The notes under the pieces were generated by a model. The model was not told where the DNA came from. It worked only from the letters and a program-made list of their open reading frames with translations, and ran no database searches. 64,000 nucleotides of DNA, from the NCBI GenBank assembly GCA_963693315.1, contig OY856187.1, positions 385,935,461 to 385,999,460 on the forward strand, given 5' to 3'. Below are positions 11,311 through 22,980 of this stretch, piece by piece (within the stretch, counting starts at the first letter, position 1; the number at the start of each line of letters is the position of its first letter). Made by a program: the position numbers and the translations under genes. Origin of the DNA: Diogma glabrata. Its lineage: Eukaryota > Arthropoda > Insecta > Diptera > Cylindrotomidae.

Positions 11311-12634
11311 TTCTCGTGGGAACAAAAATGAAAACAAACATACATAAAAAAAACACAAACAAACACAAAAGGCGGGGTGTCACCGCACTGACGAGAGGAG
11401 AGGGTACAAGTGGCAGGCGCGGGAGCGAGTCTCCTCGCCGTGCTGACGATAGAAGTGTACCGGCGGCAAGTCGTACTGCTGTGGCCGGGAGCAGTATAGC
11501 TTCCATGCCAGCAGAAAGTGGCACTGTGCCGATTAGAGTTGGTAAGGGTAGACGACATAGAGGTCCACCTCTACCACCTTTAGGCTAGCCTGGAGGGCTG
11601 GACGATCCGCTGAGGCGGAGGCTCAGTGGTGCTGGTACCAGGTGGTACCTAAGGTCCCTCGCGGAGGGAATCTCTCCGGAGGACCCAAAGAGAAGGGCTC
11701 TGGAACGGAAAGGGAAAGCCTCAACCGTCGGAGCAGAAAATGTGAAGCGGTCCAGAGAGTCGACGACGCCGCAGGACAATGCACCAAAGAAACCCAGGAT
11801 AGCCACCTGTTAGGACAGGGAGCAACACCATCTCAACCCAAGCACCAGCTATGCTAGAGCTATTAAGGCAAGCAAGGTGGCTATTATGGATGTGAATTAT
11901 CCCCAGACAATGCTTAGTGTGGAGGAGCTGGGGTCAATTGAAGCAGGGCTAGTGAACCAACTAGCGATAGGATGTGCTGATCACAGGATTGGGTTTGGGG
12001 GTATCCGCTTCAAACCTGGTTATGTGGTGGTAGAATGCGACGACGAGCAGACGGTGAAATGGCTTGTGTCTGTGTTACCTTAAGTTGAAGTCGGTACACA
12101 TAATACTTGTGGCGAAAATCGGGGATGAAATTCTGATTCCTCACAAGATTACCGTCTTTCTACCAGGGAGTGCTTGGCAGACCAGGGAGAAATCTCTCGC
12201 TTTGCTAGAGAGGCAAAACGCCGGCTTATTTGTAGAGGAGAAGAAGCTGTCAGGATGTCGGGACGAGGGCACAGGCCAAATCCTGACGGCCCTAATTGAC
12301 GACAGGGCAAAGACAGCCTTATCGGGGGGTGGGGAATACTCTCAACTACCGGTTTGGCAAAGTCATTGTCCATGGACCTAGGAGGGCAATATCAGAAGGT
12401 ACAGGGGAAAAGGGGGCCACTGACATCTCGAAGGAAGTACCTCAGTTATCACCGCAGTCCAGGGAGGCAGCCGCAACCATAATGACACCCAGTGAGGTGG
12501 CACATATGGTTGTGGAAGAGGATGGGGATGCTGCTGCAGAGGATTGCAGTAGCATCGAAGACGTAGGGACCGAGGAGGAGGAGAGGTTGTTGATGGATGA
12601 AGGGGCAGGTATGCCCCTCTCCAACAACATCTAA
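11311..12634 (+). pseudogene. LOA-type LINE ORF1 (DUF4780-type)
   Basis: The region is markedly more GC-rich than its surroundings. The basic N-terminal part begins near 11311 (MKTNIHKKNTNKHKRRG). After a frame change near 11580, KRSRESTTPQDNAPKKPR is readable near 11735-11800. The DUF4780-type core follows: VAIMDVNYPQTMLSVEEL near 11875, GIRFKPGYVVVECDDEQT near 12000-12052, and, in another frame, KITVFLPGSAWQTREKSL and LLERQNAGLFVEE near 12145-12240. These ORF1 proteins bind element RNA and help form the RNP. At least two frameshifts and one stop break it. ORF2 begins at about its end (12634). Confidence 0.75.
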
Positions 12635-13736
12635 TGGAGGTGGCAGGAAGATTGTGCGTGGCCCAAGTGAATGTTCACCATGCCATATCAGCGTCAGCTG
12701 TTGTAGCCAGAACATTCACTAAGAAACAGCTAGGGCTCACACTGATACAAGAAACCTGGATCCACAAAAACAGGGTGAGGGGCCTTGCAAACAACGAGGC
12801 AAAGGTACTATGGGATACTAATGCAAACTTACCTAGAGCATGCATTATGATTAGGAAAAACGTTAATTATATTTGTCTTTCAGATTTTCTTACCAGGGAC
12901 TTGGTGGCCATATCAACTACATCGGAGGCATTCGCTGCCAAGTAGTTGTAGCATCGGCATACTTTGCAGGAGATGGGACACAGATACCGCCTACAGAGGT
13001 ACAGGGGCTGGTGGAATGCTGCAACAAGAAGAAGTGGCCTCTCATAATCGGGTGTGATGCAAATGCTCACAACGAAACATGGGGAAGTACGGATACAAAC
13101 CAAAGAGGTGAGTCTCTGTTAGAATTTTTAATTAAGGAAAACTTAAGCGTGTTTAACGTCGGAAACACACCCACTTTTGTCACAAGGGCAAGACAAGAAG
13201 TGTTAGACCTAACGGTAGGAAGTACCAATGTGGGACAGTTCATAAAGAGCTGGAGAGTCTCAAATGAACCCTCCTTGTCAGATCATAGAATGATTCTGTT
13301 TGAATTGGATAGTACGAACGAGGAATCACCCCCGGTTCGGAACCCTAGGAACACAAGGTGGGATCAATTTGAGGAGAATCTTAAAGAAGGTCTACAGCTA
13401 GTAATAGTTAGAGGGACAGTACAACACTATATCGCGCTGGAACAAGCTGTAGCGGAGGTAAACCTGGCAATCACTAAAGCGTTCGAAGCCAGCTGCCAAA
13501 TTACTAAGGTAAAAGAGCAGAGGGACGCGTTTTGGTGGAGCAAGGAGTTACCAAAATTAAGAACAGAAGTACGGAGGCTCTTTAATAGAGCTAAACAATC
13601 TGAAAACTGGAAAGAGTATACTAGGGTGCTTACCACCTACAATAAGGAAATCAGGAAGGCAAAGAGGGGCAGCTTCAGAACCTTCTGTGAAAACATCTCT
13701 GCAACGCCTGTAGTGGCTAGGCTGCATAAACCTTAG
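12634..13736 (+). pseudogene. LOA-type LINE ORF2, endonuclease domain
   Basis: The start MEVAGRLCVAQVNVHHA corresponds to the N-terminal APE-type endonuclease. LTLIQETWIHKNRVRGL near 12735-12785 holds the conserved glutamate. A frameshift near 12930 separates the first segment from IGCDANAHNETWGSTD near 13050-13095. VLDLTVGS near 13203 and SLSDHRMI near 13275 complete the domain. The endonuclease nicks target DNA to prime reverse transcription. The frame ends at a TAG at 13734-13736; the same frame continues after it into the RT domain. Confidence 0.85.
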
Positions 13737-14404
13737 GCCAAGGACAGTGTCGAGATTAAAACTTCGTTGAGAAGGCCGGATGGAACACATACGGAGGATG
13801 AGCAACAGAGAGCTGCTCTTTTTCTAGAAACACACTTTCCGGGAGATAAACGCGCGTGTGCAGAAGACGCGAGTAGAAAGAAAAGTAAAAGACCAAGCCC
13901 AGAGGACTGGATAGTAGCTGCCTCACTGTTTACGGAGGACTGTATCAAGTGGGCCATAGGCACTTTCCAGCCATACAAATCACCAGGAGTGGACGGAATA
14001 GTTCCAGCTCTCCTGTAGAGAGGGCAGAAGTGACTATTACCGCACCTCCTGGGCATATTCAGGAGCAGTCTGGCACTTGGGCATATTCCAGAACCATGAA
14101 GAACGGCAAATGTAATATTTATTCCAAAAGTAGGTAAGAAAGATATTACCCAGCCGAAGTCTCATAGACCCATCAGTTTAACATCCTTTATGTTAAAAAC
14201 GATGGAAAAGGTGATCGACAACCACATACGAACCAATATCTTGGTGAGATCACCGTTGCAAGATAGTCAACATGCGTACAGAATGGGCAGATCAACGGAA
14301 ACCACGCTGTTCAGGTTGACGAAAGAATTAGAAGAGGCAGTAGACAACAAAAAAGTTGCTGTCTGTGCCTTTTTAGACATTGAAGGAGCTTTCGATAACA
14401 CTGT
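13737..14404 (+). pseudogene. LOA-type LINE ORF2, start of RT domain (truncated by internal deletion)
   Basis: Reading continues in the endonuclease frame with stops near 14016, 14031 and 14094. Recognisable blocks are FQPYKSPGVDGIVPALL near 13968, VIFIPKVG near 14112, HRPISLTSFMLKTMEKV near 14165, and CAFLDIEGAFDNTVW near 14365-14410. The last includes the first RT catalytic aspartate. The sequence then jumps to a region normally about 300 codons further on, so the YxDD box is missing. This is an inactive, internally deleted copy. Confidence 0.85.
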
Positions 14405-15202
14405 GTGGTGCAGAGGCTGCCTTGTATCTGCATCACGGGGGCAATGAGAACATGTCCTACCGCATCAATGGAGATGTTGTTAGGACTTGCTCCCCTCCAC
14501 TTGCAGGTTAAGAGCGTAGCAAGAGAAACCATACTGAGATTTAGCATGCAGGGTATGGGAAAAGAGAAAATAATCGAGTCTAAATATCGTGGAAGTCTTA
14601 CAAGGGAGAACCCCTTGCTTGAGCTTCCTAAAGACGGAATGATTAAGCAGTTCAACTTCGATAGGAAATTTACATCGCAGTTGTGCAAAAAAGCGGAGTG
14701 GAGCAGTGAATCCACTACGTACCATCTGAGTAATGATGTTATCAAATGGTACGCGGATGGTTCAAAGACCGAGGCAGGGGTGGGTGCAGAAGTATTTGGA
14801 CCAAAGACGAAATACTTTGAGCCCATGGTCATCTGCCCAAGCGTCTTCCAAGCCGAAATATGTGCTATCAAATGGTGCGCAGACTTCAGCTTAGAAAGGA
14901 AATATAAAAACAAGAGAATTGCCATCTTGTCTGATAGCCAAGCAGCAGTTAATGCGTTAAGCTCATACACCATCACATCCAAATTGGTTGGAGACTGTGT
15001 GAGCAAGCTAAACAAGCTTGGGAATAGTAACAAAGTTACAGTTTACTGGATACCTGGTCATGCGGGTATCGCAGGTAATGAAGAAGCTGAAAAATTGGCA
15101 AGGCGAGGTGCTATTACATCTTTTGTCGGCCTGGAAACTTTTTGTGGATTGGAGACAAAAGCCATCCATAAAGGGATGAGGGAAGTAATTATGATGGAAT
15201 GA
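14405..15202 (+). pseudogene. LOA-type LINE ORF2, post-RT region and RNase H
   Basis: The segment after the deletion begins VQRLPCICITGAMRTCPTA and LLGLAPLHLQV, which belong downstream of the RT fingers and palm. An RNase H domain follows: WYADGSKTEAGVGAEVF near 14748, VFQAEICAIKWC near 14843, ILSDSQAAVNAL near 14923, and IPGHAGIAGNEEAEKLARRG near 15050-15110. Together these carry the D, E, D, D set of RNase H. The frame stops at 15202. The C-terminal tail is still traceable beyond it in broken form (RQSKELIG, NNLRILTGVLTGHL) up to about 15350, but the zinc-knuckle is lost. Confidence 0.85.
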
Positions 15203-15749
15203 TCCAAAACCTGGAACAACACCACGGGTTTAAGGCAGTCCAAGGAGTTGATTGGACAGTTTAATCAAACGAGGGCAGTAATGTGCTCTAGGATGAGTAG
15301 GAACAACCTGAGAATACTGACAGGGGTTCTTACAGGACACTTAACCCTATCCATATCCTAAATTTCTAGAGGAGGCTGGATTGGAGGAGGTGCTCCAACT
15401 AGGTATGCACCAGGGAGTAGTGGGGTGGGGTGCAATAGATCATTTTGGTCGCAGTACAACATATCACCACCGAATTTAATCTAATCTACTCTAATCTAGT
15501 GGGTAATTTGGTGCATGGAGTCCTTGGAACTTCTTTTATAAACAGATTTTATGGATAGCTCTGAGATAATTATGAGCATAACGCATGGTTACAGGGACAG
15601 TCAGGAGTTTGCTTAAGAAATCATTACCACATGTAAACTTTTGCGGGCTATTAAATACTTTAAGCTCTTACAGTCTGCAAGACGGGATAGTGTCATCCCC
15701 TAGGGACAATCAAAAACGATTAACGAGTAGTATTGTATTTTGTCACGTT

Positions 15750-16960
15750 TAAAAATATACCAAAGCAAATGTAATATTTATACCTAAAGTGACTAATCGA
15801 TCTTATGGCAAACGCAAGGCCCTAAGGCCCATTACTTTCTCTTGAAAACACTGGAAAGGTTGATAGAAGTCTTTTTGAGAGGTTTCATCGAGTCTACAAA
15901 GAAGTCAGCACTTTAACATATACTGAAAAGACAAGTCAATTATCCTGGTACTCTCAGGCATCTAAAGCAAGTGCTCTTTGCATCTTCTCCAAATTGGCTT
16001 AGGTGGGGCACACCGACCAACCCCTCTTCAGTTTTCCTCCTTCCGATATTTTAGCTAGTTAGATTGTCGCCAGCACAGCAGCTAGGCTGAATTTTACCGC
16101 TATGTGCAGTTGTTGAAATATAGGGAACACTTTCGAGACCATCGACTATCCCATTGCAAAACCATCATCGGAAGCTGTTACGAAAACTGCTATTCATTCA
16201 CAGAGAACTGGAAAAGTGAATTGAATAAACAAACAGGTGTTGTCTACTTCTTTAACATGGATGGAGCTAAAATAAATGGAAAGAAGGGTTGTGAAGTATT
16301 CTGCAAGGTATAAATTTAAACCTTTCTCTCCACCTACCGGATCACTACATTCTTCAGCCTCAACTTGGAGTTGTAAAAAAGGCTTCAGACTGGTGGCAAT
16401 ATAATATAATATCGGCAAGAGAAATTGCTATTTTAACGGACAGTCAGGATGCAATAAAGGTTTCAGAGTCAAGCCTTTCCACGTTGGAAATAGTCCAAAA
16501 CAGTCAAGCATAACTGAATGAAATGGCTGATCCACCTTGTTTGGGTACAGGAGCAATTCTTTGTGACGGAGAACTTGAAGGTTAACGAACTTGTTTAACA
16601 AGTCAATTTAAGTTAGTCAGAAAATATTACGCTTGTGATTTACAGTCAGGTTTGGCCGGTACTGTAACGTTCTATATCCGGTCAACTTAAAATCATAAAT
16701 TGCATAGATATCGGCACAAATGTGACTTGTTGGTGTCATTAGTGCACACTGTCTTATCGCCAAATATGAGCGTAAAGTGGGTGTCTTTTTCCACGACAAC
16801 TGTCGCAGATGCAATAAGGAGAAGGAAAAGGAAACGGTTATTCACCTTCTCTGTTCGTATCTTTTCTGCTTAAAACCAGTCTTAAGTTTTTGAGTGCACG
16901 CACCTTTAATAATTTGACAAAGGTCTGTGAGATGAACTGAATGGCTTTTTATTGCCTCGT
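15750..16960 (+). pseudogene. Second, older R1/I/LOA-type LINE remnant
   Basis: Only islands are readable. VIFIPKV-like and RPI-like RT start blocks lie near 15765-15870 (LKTLERLIE). RNase H pieces follow: VYFFNMDGAKINGKKG near 16232-16290, EIAILTDSQDAIKVSESS near 16419-16475, and HLVWVQEQF near 16530. A C-terminal zinc-knuckle is recognisable near 16780-16860 (FFHDNCRRCNKEKEKETVIH). The order is that of an ORF2 with most of RT missing. It differs from the 11.2-15.5 kb copy in retaining the zinc-knuckle. Confidence 0.65.
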
Positions 16961-18876
16961 GAGATGCCCTGGCTGGTTGCCAAAAGGTGGTGTTTGAACA
17001 CCAAAAGTTTTTTTTTATCGAATGGCTTCAAACCGCTTGTGTCCATGACCCGTCGTTAGGACGGCAATAATGACTCACAAATTTTTTACTGTATTTATTT
17101 GTTGACACTCACGTAAGGTCTCTTTGAGACTGAAATGCGGCAATTCTGACAACTAATGAAATTATCATGCCTCATCACTTAGGGTGGTTTTGTCAAAAAA
17201 TCAGCATTTACTTATGGATATTTAATCATACATTCAATTTACTCTTTTTGGTGTGAATGGTCATTAAACTTGAGTTCTTGTCTCAATTGAGCTTTGTAAG
17301 CATGGAGACCCTGAAATTTGCAATTCTCATCACCGATGCAGAGTTTATGTTCTTCAACTTATACCAACCTTACACACTGTTTTGATTCTTACATCTTCAA
17401 AATATCTTCACAATAAAGATTGGTGTAGTTTACTCTTCTAACTTTTTACTAATTACATTATAATGCCCTTTTTTAGCAATCATTTAAACATCTACTTCAA
17501 AATCAGAATAATTTAAATCTTTTTTCCAACACAACTTCTATAAGCAGTTTTTCCAGCTTTATTTTTCTAAAGAAAATTTGAACAAATAAATATAATATCT
17601 TTAATTTCCTTTTCTTTAGATATAAGTTTCAAAATAAGAAATTTAATATTTTCAATCTATTTCAATTAAAGCTAAGTTGAACTCACCTTTTATGTTACCT
17701 TTTTTTTTTTTTTTTATTTTTTGTATGTGTAAGCACAAAGAGCTTTTTAACAAAAATGTTTGTTCTTTCGTAAAAATGAAACACTAATGGAAATCAATGA
17801 AGTGTATTGTTTAATGTTTCAAAAAGTAAAAATGGTTTCAAATTTCGTTTTGACCTTCAAGAATGAGTTCAAAATTCAATTGGTTTTTTTATACGGCCAA
17901 CAACCTATCAACCTGTTTTTTTTTTCATACATTAAAACAAAACAAATAAGCTAAAAGCATTTCGACTAATCATATTTAAATTATTTTAAGAACTAAGAAC
18001 ACAACATAAGATACAGAGTTATTATTGAATACAAAACTAAATTGATTGAAAGAAAATTCAATTTTTTCCTTAAGTTTCAAACGAAATTGAAACGAAAATG
18101 CTTCATCAAAAAATTCACTCACTCCGATCTCATGAAGAAAATCGAATTTTTCCTTTTTTACTTATAAACAACAACAACAACAAAAAATAATAAGGATAAG
18201 CAAAAATATAGAAGAAAATATTTTTCATTTTTATTTTATGTGAAAAAAAAAAAATAACAAAATAGAACACAATCTTGAAGTTCTTTATAGTAAAGTAATA
18301 AGAAGAAAATGGAATATCTCGGATATATTCTCAATTGATTGACACGGTATCATTGTTTGAAATCAATGTAGATTGTAGATATGCTGGATAATGAGAAATA
18401 TTTTTGTTTAACGTCAACAAGAGAGGACGAATGTATAAAATCTTATTTTGTTATCAATTTCTTTGGATTTTTGTCTATATATGTATCTTCTTATTTCTGT
18501 GCTGACTTCATCATTTTTGTTTGCCTGATTTTAATGGAAAAGACTCGAAATTTTTTAGGAACGATAGTTATTTTTGTGGTGGACTAACAGACTAAAATTG
18601 TCCTTCGATTTTAAATTAGGGGTTCGATTTGATATTATATTTAAATGTTATTGTTTGTATTGTTTTTCATATAAGCTAGAATCTAGCTTGTATGTTTTTT
18701 TTTAAATATTTATTCAGTAGAGGGAACGAGAATGGGGAATATCGAGATTTGGATAAAATTAATAGAACTTATTTCGTGATTCTCAACCTAGCGCGAAACA
18801 GAAGTACCAACTAATAGTGACGACTAGAAACCATTATAATGCTTTGTAAAATTTTTAGGGAGCATATGCCTTGTTA
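16961..18876. other. AT-rich gene-free stretch
   Basis: Long A and T runs and a CAA microsatellite (about 18170-18185) are present. The frame at 18381-18587 is hydrophobic and AT-driven, without family marks. I see no gene. Confidence 0.5.
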
Positions 18877-19402
18877 TGCTGGGGCCACACCTGCGTTATC
18901 GTCTATCATATATTATCGCTATAATTAAAGCAATAAGTTGCGCCGCAATTAGCGCGCTAATAAAATATCGCGCTAACATTATCGCAAAACAATTTATCGC
19001 CATAAAATTCTGGCACTAACAAATTATTGCGCTAAAACACTAGCGTGCTAATAAATTAATTTAGTTGTGGCTACACCTGTGTTGAAAATCGTGTGTTTTA
19101 TAAAAGTTATTTTGAGATGGAAGTTGAAGCTGCTACTATGGTGCATTATATGGCTGTCAATAATTAGTTAATAAATTTATTATGCTATAATTTGAATAAA
19201 CAAAAACTCAAGCTCAAAAGAAGATAGTGGATGATAAAAACGCATAGAAAACGAACACGGTAAATATTTCGGTATTAATTAAATGTTTGCATTCGTTAAC
19301 CATGAAATGAAGCCATGATCATTTTGAAATTAATTGATCATAACTGTAATTCACAGGAAAATAATAGAGGAATAGTAAATTCTTGTATGAGTTTAGAATG
19401 AA

Positions 19403-19482
19403 GGCAATTCTTCACGAGGATGAAGTTTCCCGGAACGAGCGTAGCGAGTGGAGGGAATCAATCATTCGAGTGAAGAACTGCC
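19403..19482. repeat. Imperfect hairpin, MITE-like
   Basis: GGCAATTCTTCACGAGGATG (19403 on) pairs with CGAGTGAAGAACTGCC (ending 19482) around a GAGCGTAGCGAGTG centre. The frame at 19383-19589 is read through this structure and is not a gene. Confidence 0.55.
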
Positions 19483-20727
19483 ATCATCCTAAGCGAATTC
19501 AAGAAGCTATTTTATCCACGACTGCAAAATATTTCGTTAATTTCCAGTTTTCCATTCCTGCAATAGTTTGTATCGCCATATTGAAGTAAATGCATCATAG
19601 CAAGATAGCAAGAAAAACAAAACAAAGCAAGTTTGTTGCTTATTTTATATTTTATATTTTATATATGTATTGTTCTTGTTTTAACCTGTTTATATTACTA
19701 TACCAACAAATGAAGTTTTTAATTTGTTAGGGGAATATTTAATAAACAATAGAACTGTTAAAGAATTTAATCAAATTCACTAGTTGTGGTATGAATACAA
19801 TTCCAATGGAAAACATACGTATGGAAAGCATATATTCTTTAGTAGTCGTGGATAAAGAAATATATATTATTATTATATTATGGGTTTTAAAAACGCATGT
19901 GAGGTTTATTTAAAACAAATTTCATATAAAAAAATCAGGTTGCTTTGCATCACCGCTACCAAAGCATTGATTTATTAAATATTTTTGTTTCAAATCCTCA
20001 ATAATCAAAAGATTTAAAACTTAAGAAATAAAAATATTTTTATAAATCAAGCAACCTTATAGACTGAGAGCCCGCGACGGCCAGACCTTCGTTATTTTAT
20101 AAAAGCTGAAAGTTTCTCTGCGCATACCCCCTCCCCTCCTCAGGTAGGAACGATAAGCGACATATGAAGTTTGGATCATAGTGGCTTTGGCAGGGAGCAG
20201 GTTTCAAAGGGGCCACCAAAGTTTCGTGAAAGTATAAAAGCTAATTTTTTTATATATTATTCGGGATAGTATTAGAAGTCACGTCACCCAATGCCAGACA
20301 CTTACTATCGTGGAAACCCCCTGCCAGACACCCTTAAACTTTAAAGTTTTGTTTGTTTTGCCATAGTTAACAAATTTTTAAATCTTTAAAACTTTTTTGA
20401 GTACTTTCACAATTTTGTAGTAGATTTTAGCCTACTTAATTACGGAATACGGAAAGTTCTTCTTACATTTTGAAGGATTTTATGTATTTATAAAAAGGTT
20501 TTAACTTGATAAATTGCGCTTTCTGGAATTTGTTAGCGTTTTAGATTAAAAATAATTTAATTAATTGACTTGTAAGTTTAATTTTACTTACTTTCTTCCA
20601 TAAATCAAAATGTTTGGTTAAACAATTTACAGTAATTAAAATTTGACACAAAAATTGTAAACAAACAATTTAATTTACGTTTACCGATGTAAAGTTGGTG
20701 ATTATTGCACATAATTTTATTATAAAT

Positions 20728-20792
20728 GCAGTGGTGTAGCTAGCATTGGTGGCCATTCAGTTAATAACAATCATAACTACACCACTTTTAAA
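20728..20792. repeat. Small inverted repeat
   Basis: GCAGTGGTGTAGCTAG pairs with AACTACACCACT about 45 bases downstream. This has the form of a minimal MITE or a transposon end. Flanking sequence from 19590 to 21280 is otherwise AT-rich and without genes. Confidence 0.4.
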
Positions 20793-21504
20793 CAAAATTT
20801 GAAGGCTTTACATTAATGCAGCCAAGGATCTCTGATCGAATCACTTGATGAATTTGAAATTTGAAGGGATTTAAAACCTACAAAATATAATTTTTAATAC
20901 TAAACTTTCATTTAATTCAAATATGTAAATATATAAAACTGAAAACAAACAGTATTAGTATGTATATACCTATAAAAATTTGCAAAACTGCAGTAATTGC
21001 ATAACTGCCATTTTACTCCACAGTAATTATTTTTGTGTCCATTGAAAAACGATATATTCCAATTTATTCCCTGAGTTTCAAGATAAAGAAGATTTTTGAG
21101 ATCATTTGTTAATCTTGGACTTTTTTCCCCAAAAACTATAGCTAAACAGAATTCATCTCCACGACGACCTTGCGTTTGGAAATCTCTTATGTTCTATTAA
21201 CCCAACACACTTAGAAAAATTCGTGATAAAAAACTGAATAATCAAAGAAAGTGAATTCCTCTAGATTTCGATATAATATATATATGCAGTCCCGTTCACC
21301 AGCTTAAGGCCAAGTCATTTTTCACTTATATTCCCGTTTTGTTTGTCAAATCAGATTTTTTTTTATAATTTATTTAACATTGAGTTATAATCAATCACCG
21401 TTAGGTCAATAAATTTGTTTTTTGTAAAAAACATTGTTTTTGCATTGTTCATTAGCTTAAGGCCAGTTGAAATAATACATTTAAATTGGCATCCATCCGT
21501 CCAT

Positions 21505-21614
21505 TGGCATCCTTTGAACGCATGTTGTTGTGGGACCTTGGTCTCAAAGGGTTTTTATGTGTTGTTGTGACACATATTGTAATGCCTACTACACATCACA
21601 TTTTATTTAAAAAA
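21505..21614 (+). mobile_element. 3' tail of a LINE inserted between Tc3 left arm and gene
   Basis: GCATGTTGTTGTGGGACC and the following bases to the A-tract match, in opposite orientation, the 3' UTR of the minus-strand LINE at 4388-4490. Shared features are GTGTTGTTGTGACACAT-like and CCTACTACACA blocks ending in an A-run. It is a severely 5'-truncated insertion of the same family. Confidence 0.7.
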
Positions 21615-21712
21615 AAAAATTAAAATATTAAAATAATTTTGCATTAATATTTTTCTTTTAAATAAAAGTGCAATATTTTTAAAGTGTTACCAAGCGTAAA
21701 ACGAGTGCAAAA

Positions 21713-22704
21713 ATGGCCAAAGGGAAACAGTTAACGCGAGAAGAACGAAGCAAAAGTGAAGCATTTAGAGAAATGGGACTTACCATTCGTTCAATAGCAC
21801 AAAAACTTTACCGTAGTAAGGCTGCAGTAAACAACTACCTCTCTGACCCTGCTAGCTATGGCTCCAAAAATCAAGGATGTACGTATTCTGCCACAACTAT
21901 CAAAGAAAAGCGACTAATATTAAGGAACGTATTAAATTCAGTTTTATCTATTGCAAAAATTAAGGCACAGAGTGGAGTAAAAGCTAGCATTTCGACTGTG
22001 CGAAGAGTTATCCTAAATAGTAAAAATATAGTTTGTCGAAAATTAAAACAAAAACCAGTTTTAAAACAAATCCACAAAGAAAAAAGTAAAAACTTTGCTC
22101 GTGAAGTAATGCAATGGAAAAATGAGTGGAAAAAGATAGTGTTCTCAGATGAAAAAAAATTTAATATTGATTAAATGGTTTCAAGTTTTATTACCATGAT
22201 TTAAGGAAGGAAGAAGTAATTTTGTCGCGTCATCATAGCCGAGCAAGTGGTGTTATGGTCTGGGGAGCTATAACCTACTGTGGAACAATTGATATTCAGT
22301 TTAAAAAGGTGACTCTTAACAGAGAGGGATATAAAAACTTGCTTCAAAAATCTTTTCCTCAAATTAAAGAGATCTTCGGACCTCATAAGTGGACCTTACA
22401 ACAAGATAATGCGCCAATTCACGACACCAGGATTGTCAAAAACTGGCTATCTCAACAAAATGTTGATATTTTAAATTGGCCACCGTACTCTCCTGACCTC
22501 AAGATAATTAAAAATGTTTGGGGATGGTGGTCACGAAAAGTGTACGAAGGAGGGCGTCAGTTTGACACCGTGGATGCTTTAATAGAGGCCATACAAGCAG
22601 CGTGGAACGAAATAAAATTAACTTTTTTAAAATCGCTGTATAATTCACTTTGTAGTCGAATTTTTGAAGTTATTAATAAAGATGGGAGTCACACCCACTA
22701 TTGA
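21713..22704 (+). pseudogene. Tc3-like transposase, frameshifted
   Basis: The start ATG at 21713 lies in AAAATGGCC and gives MAKGKQLTREERSKSEAF. A helix-turn-helix region follows (LTIRSIAQKLYRSKAAVNNY) and ends with the family mark DPASYG. FSDEKKFNID near 22145-22174 carries the first catalytic aspartate. A one-base loss in a short T-run just after it shifts the frame. The second half, open to 22704, has QQDNAPIHD (second aspartate, near 22402) and WPPYSPDLKIIKNVWGWW near 22478-22530. The usual third catalytic acid, in DLNPIEN-type motifs, is lysine here. The shift and that substitution make it inactive. Length and ends fit Tc3A. Confidence 0.88.
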
Positions 22705-22980
22705 AAAATCCAATAAAATGGAGAAAAAATTTGCAATATTCTTTGTTTTCTAATTTTAAAGATTGGCCTTAAGCTAATGAACAATGCAAAAACAATGTTT
22801 TTTTACAAAAAACAAAATTATGACCTAACGGTACTTGATTAAAAAAATATATTGTTGCCCGATTGATTATTTGATTATAACTCAATATTAAATAGATTAT
22901 AAAAAAAAAATCGGATTTGACAAACAAAACGGGAATATAAGTGAAAAATTACTTGGCCTTAAGCTGGTGAATGGGACTCT

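Larger units (their letters stand above)
11190..15510 (+). mobile_element. LOA-type non-LTR retrotransposon, largest copy
   Basis: The full element carries ORF1 (DUF4780-type), then endonuclease, RT and RNase H. The 3' end is a short-repeat tail of AATCTAATCTACTCTAATCT type near 15475-15500, instead of a poly(A). The 5' border is estimated from the change to GC-rich sequence. No target duplication could be placed. Confidence 0.7.
21287..22979 (+). mobile_element. Tc3-like (Tc1/mariner) transposon with long inverted repeats
   Basis: Inverted repeats of about 200 bp bound the element. The outer ends read CCCATTCACCAGCTTAAGGCC (right, inverted) and CCCGTTCACCAGCTTAAGGC (left). The inner ends repeat CTTAAGGCC next to GAACAATGCAAAAACAATG. 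This doubled arrangement is the Tc3/IR-DR style with two transposase sites per end. A TA sits at each border. The left arm is interrupted downstream by a LINE tail (21505-21614). The transposase gene lies between the arms. Confidence 0.85.

Noticed and set aside
14311..15033. 240-codon minus-strand frame
   Set aside because: It is opposite the clearly recognised LOA RNase H region.
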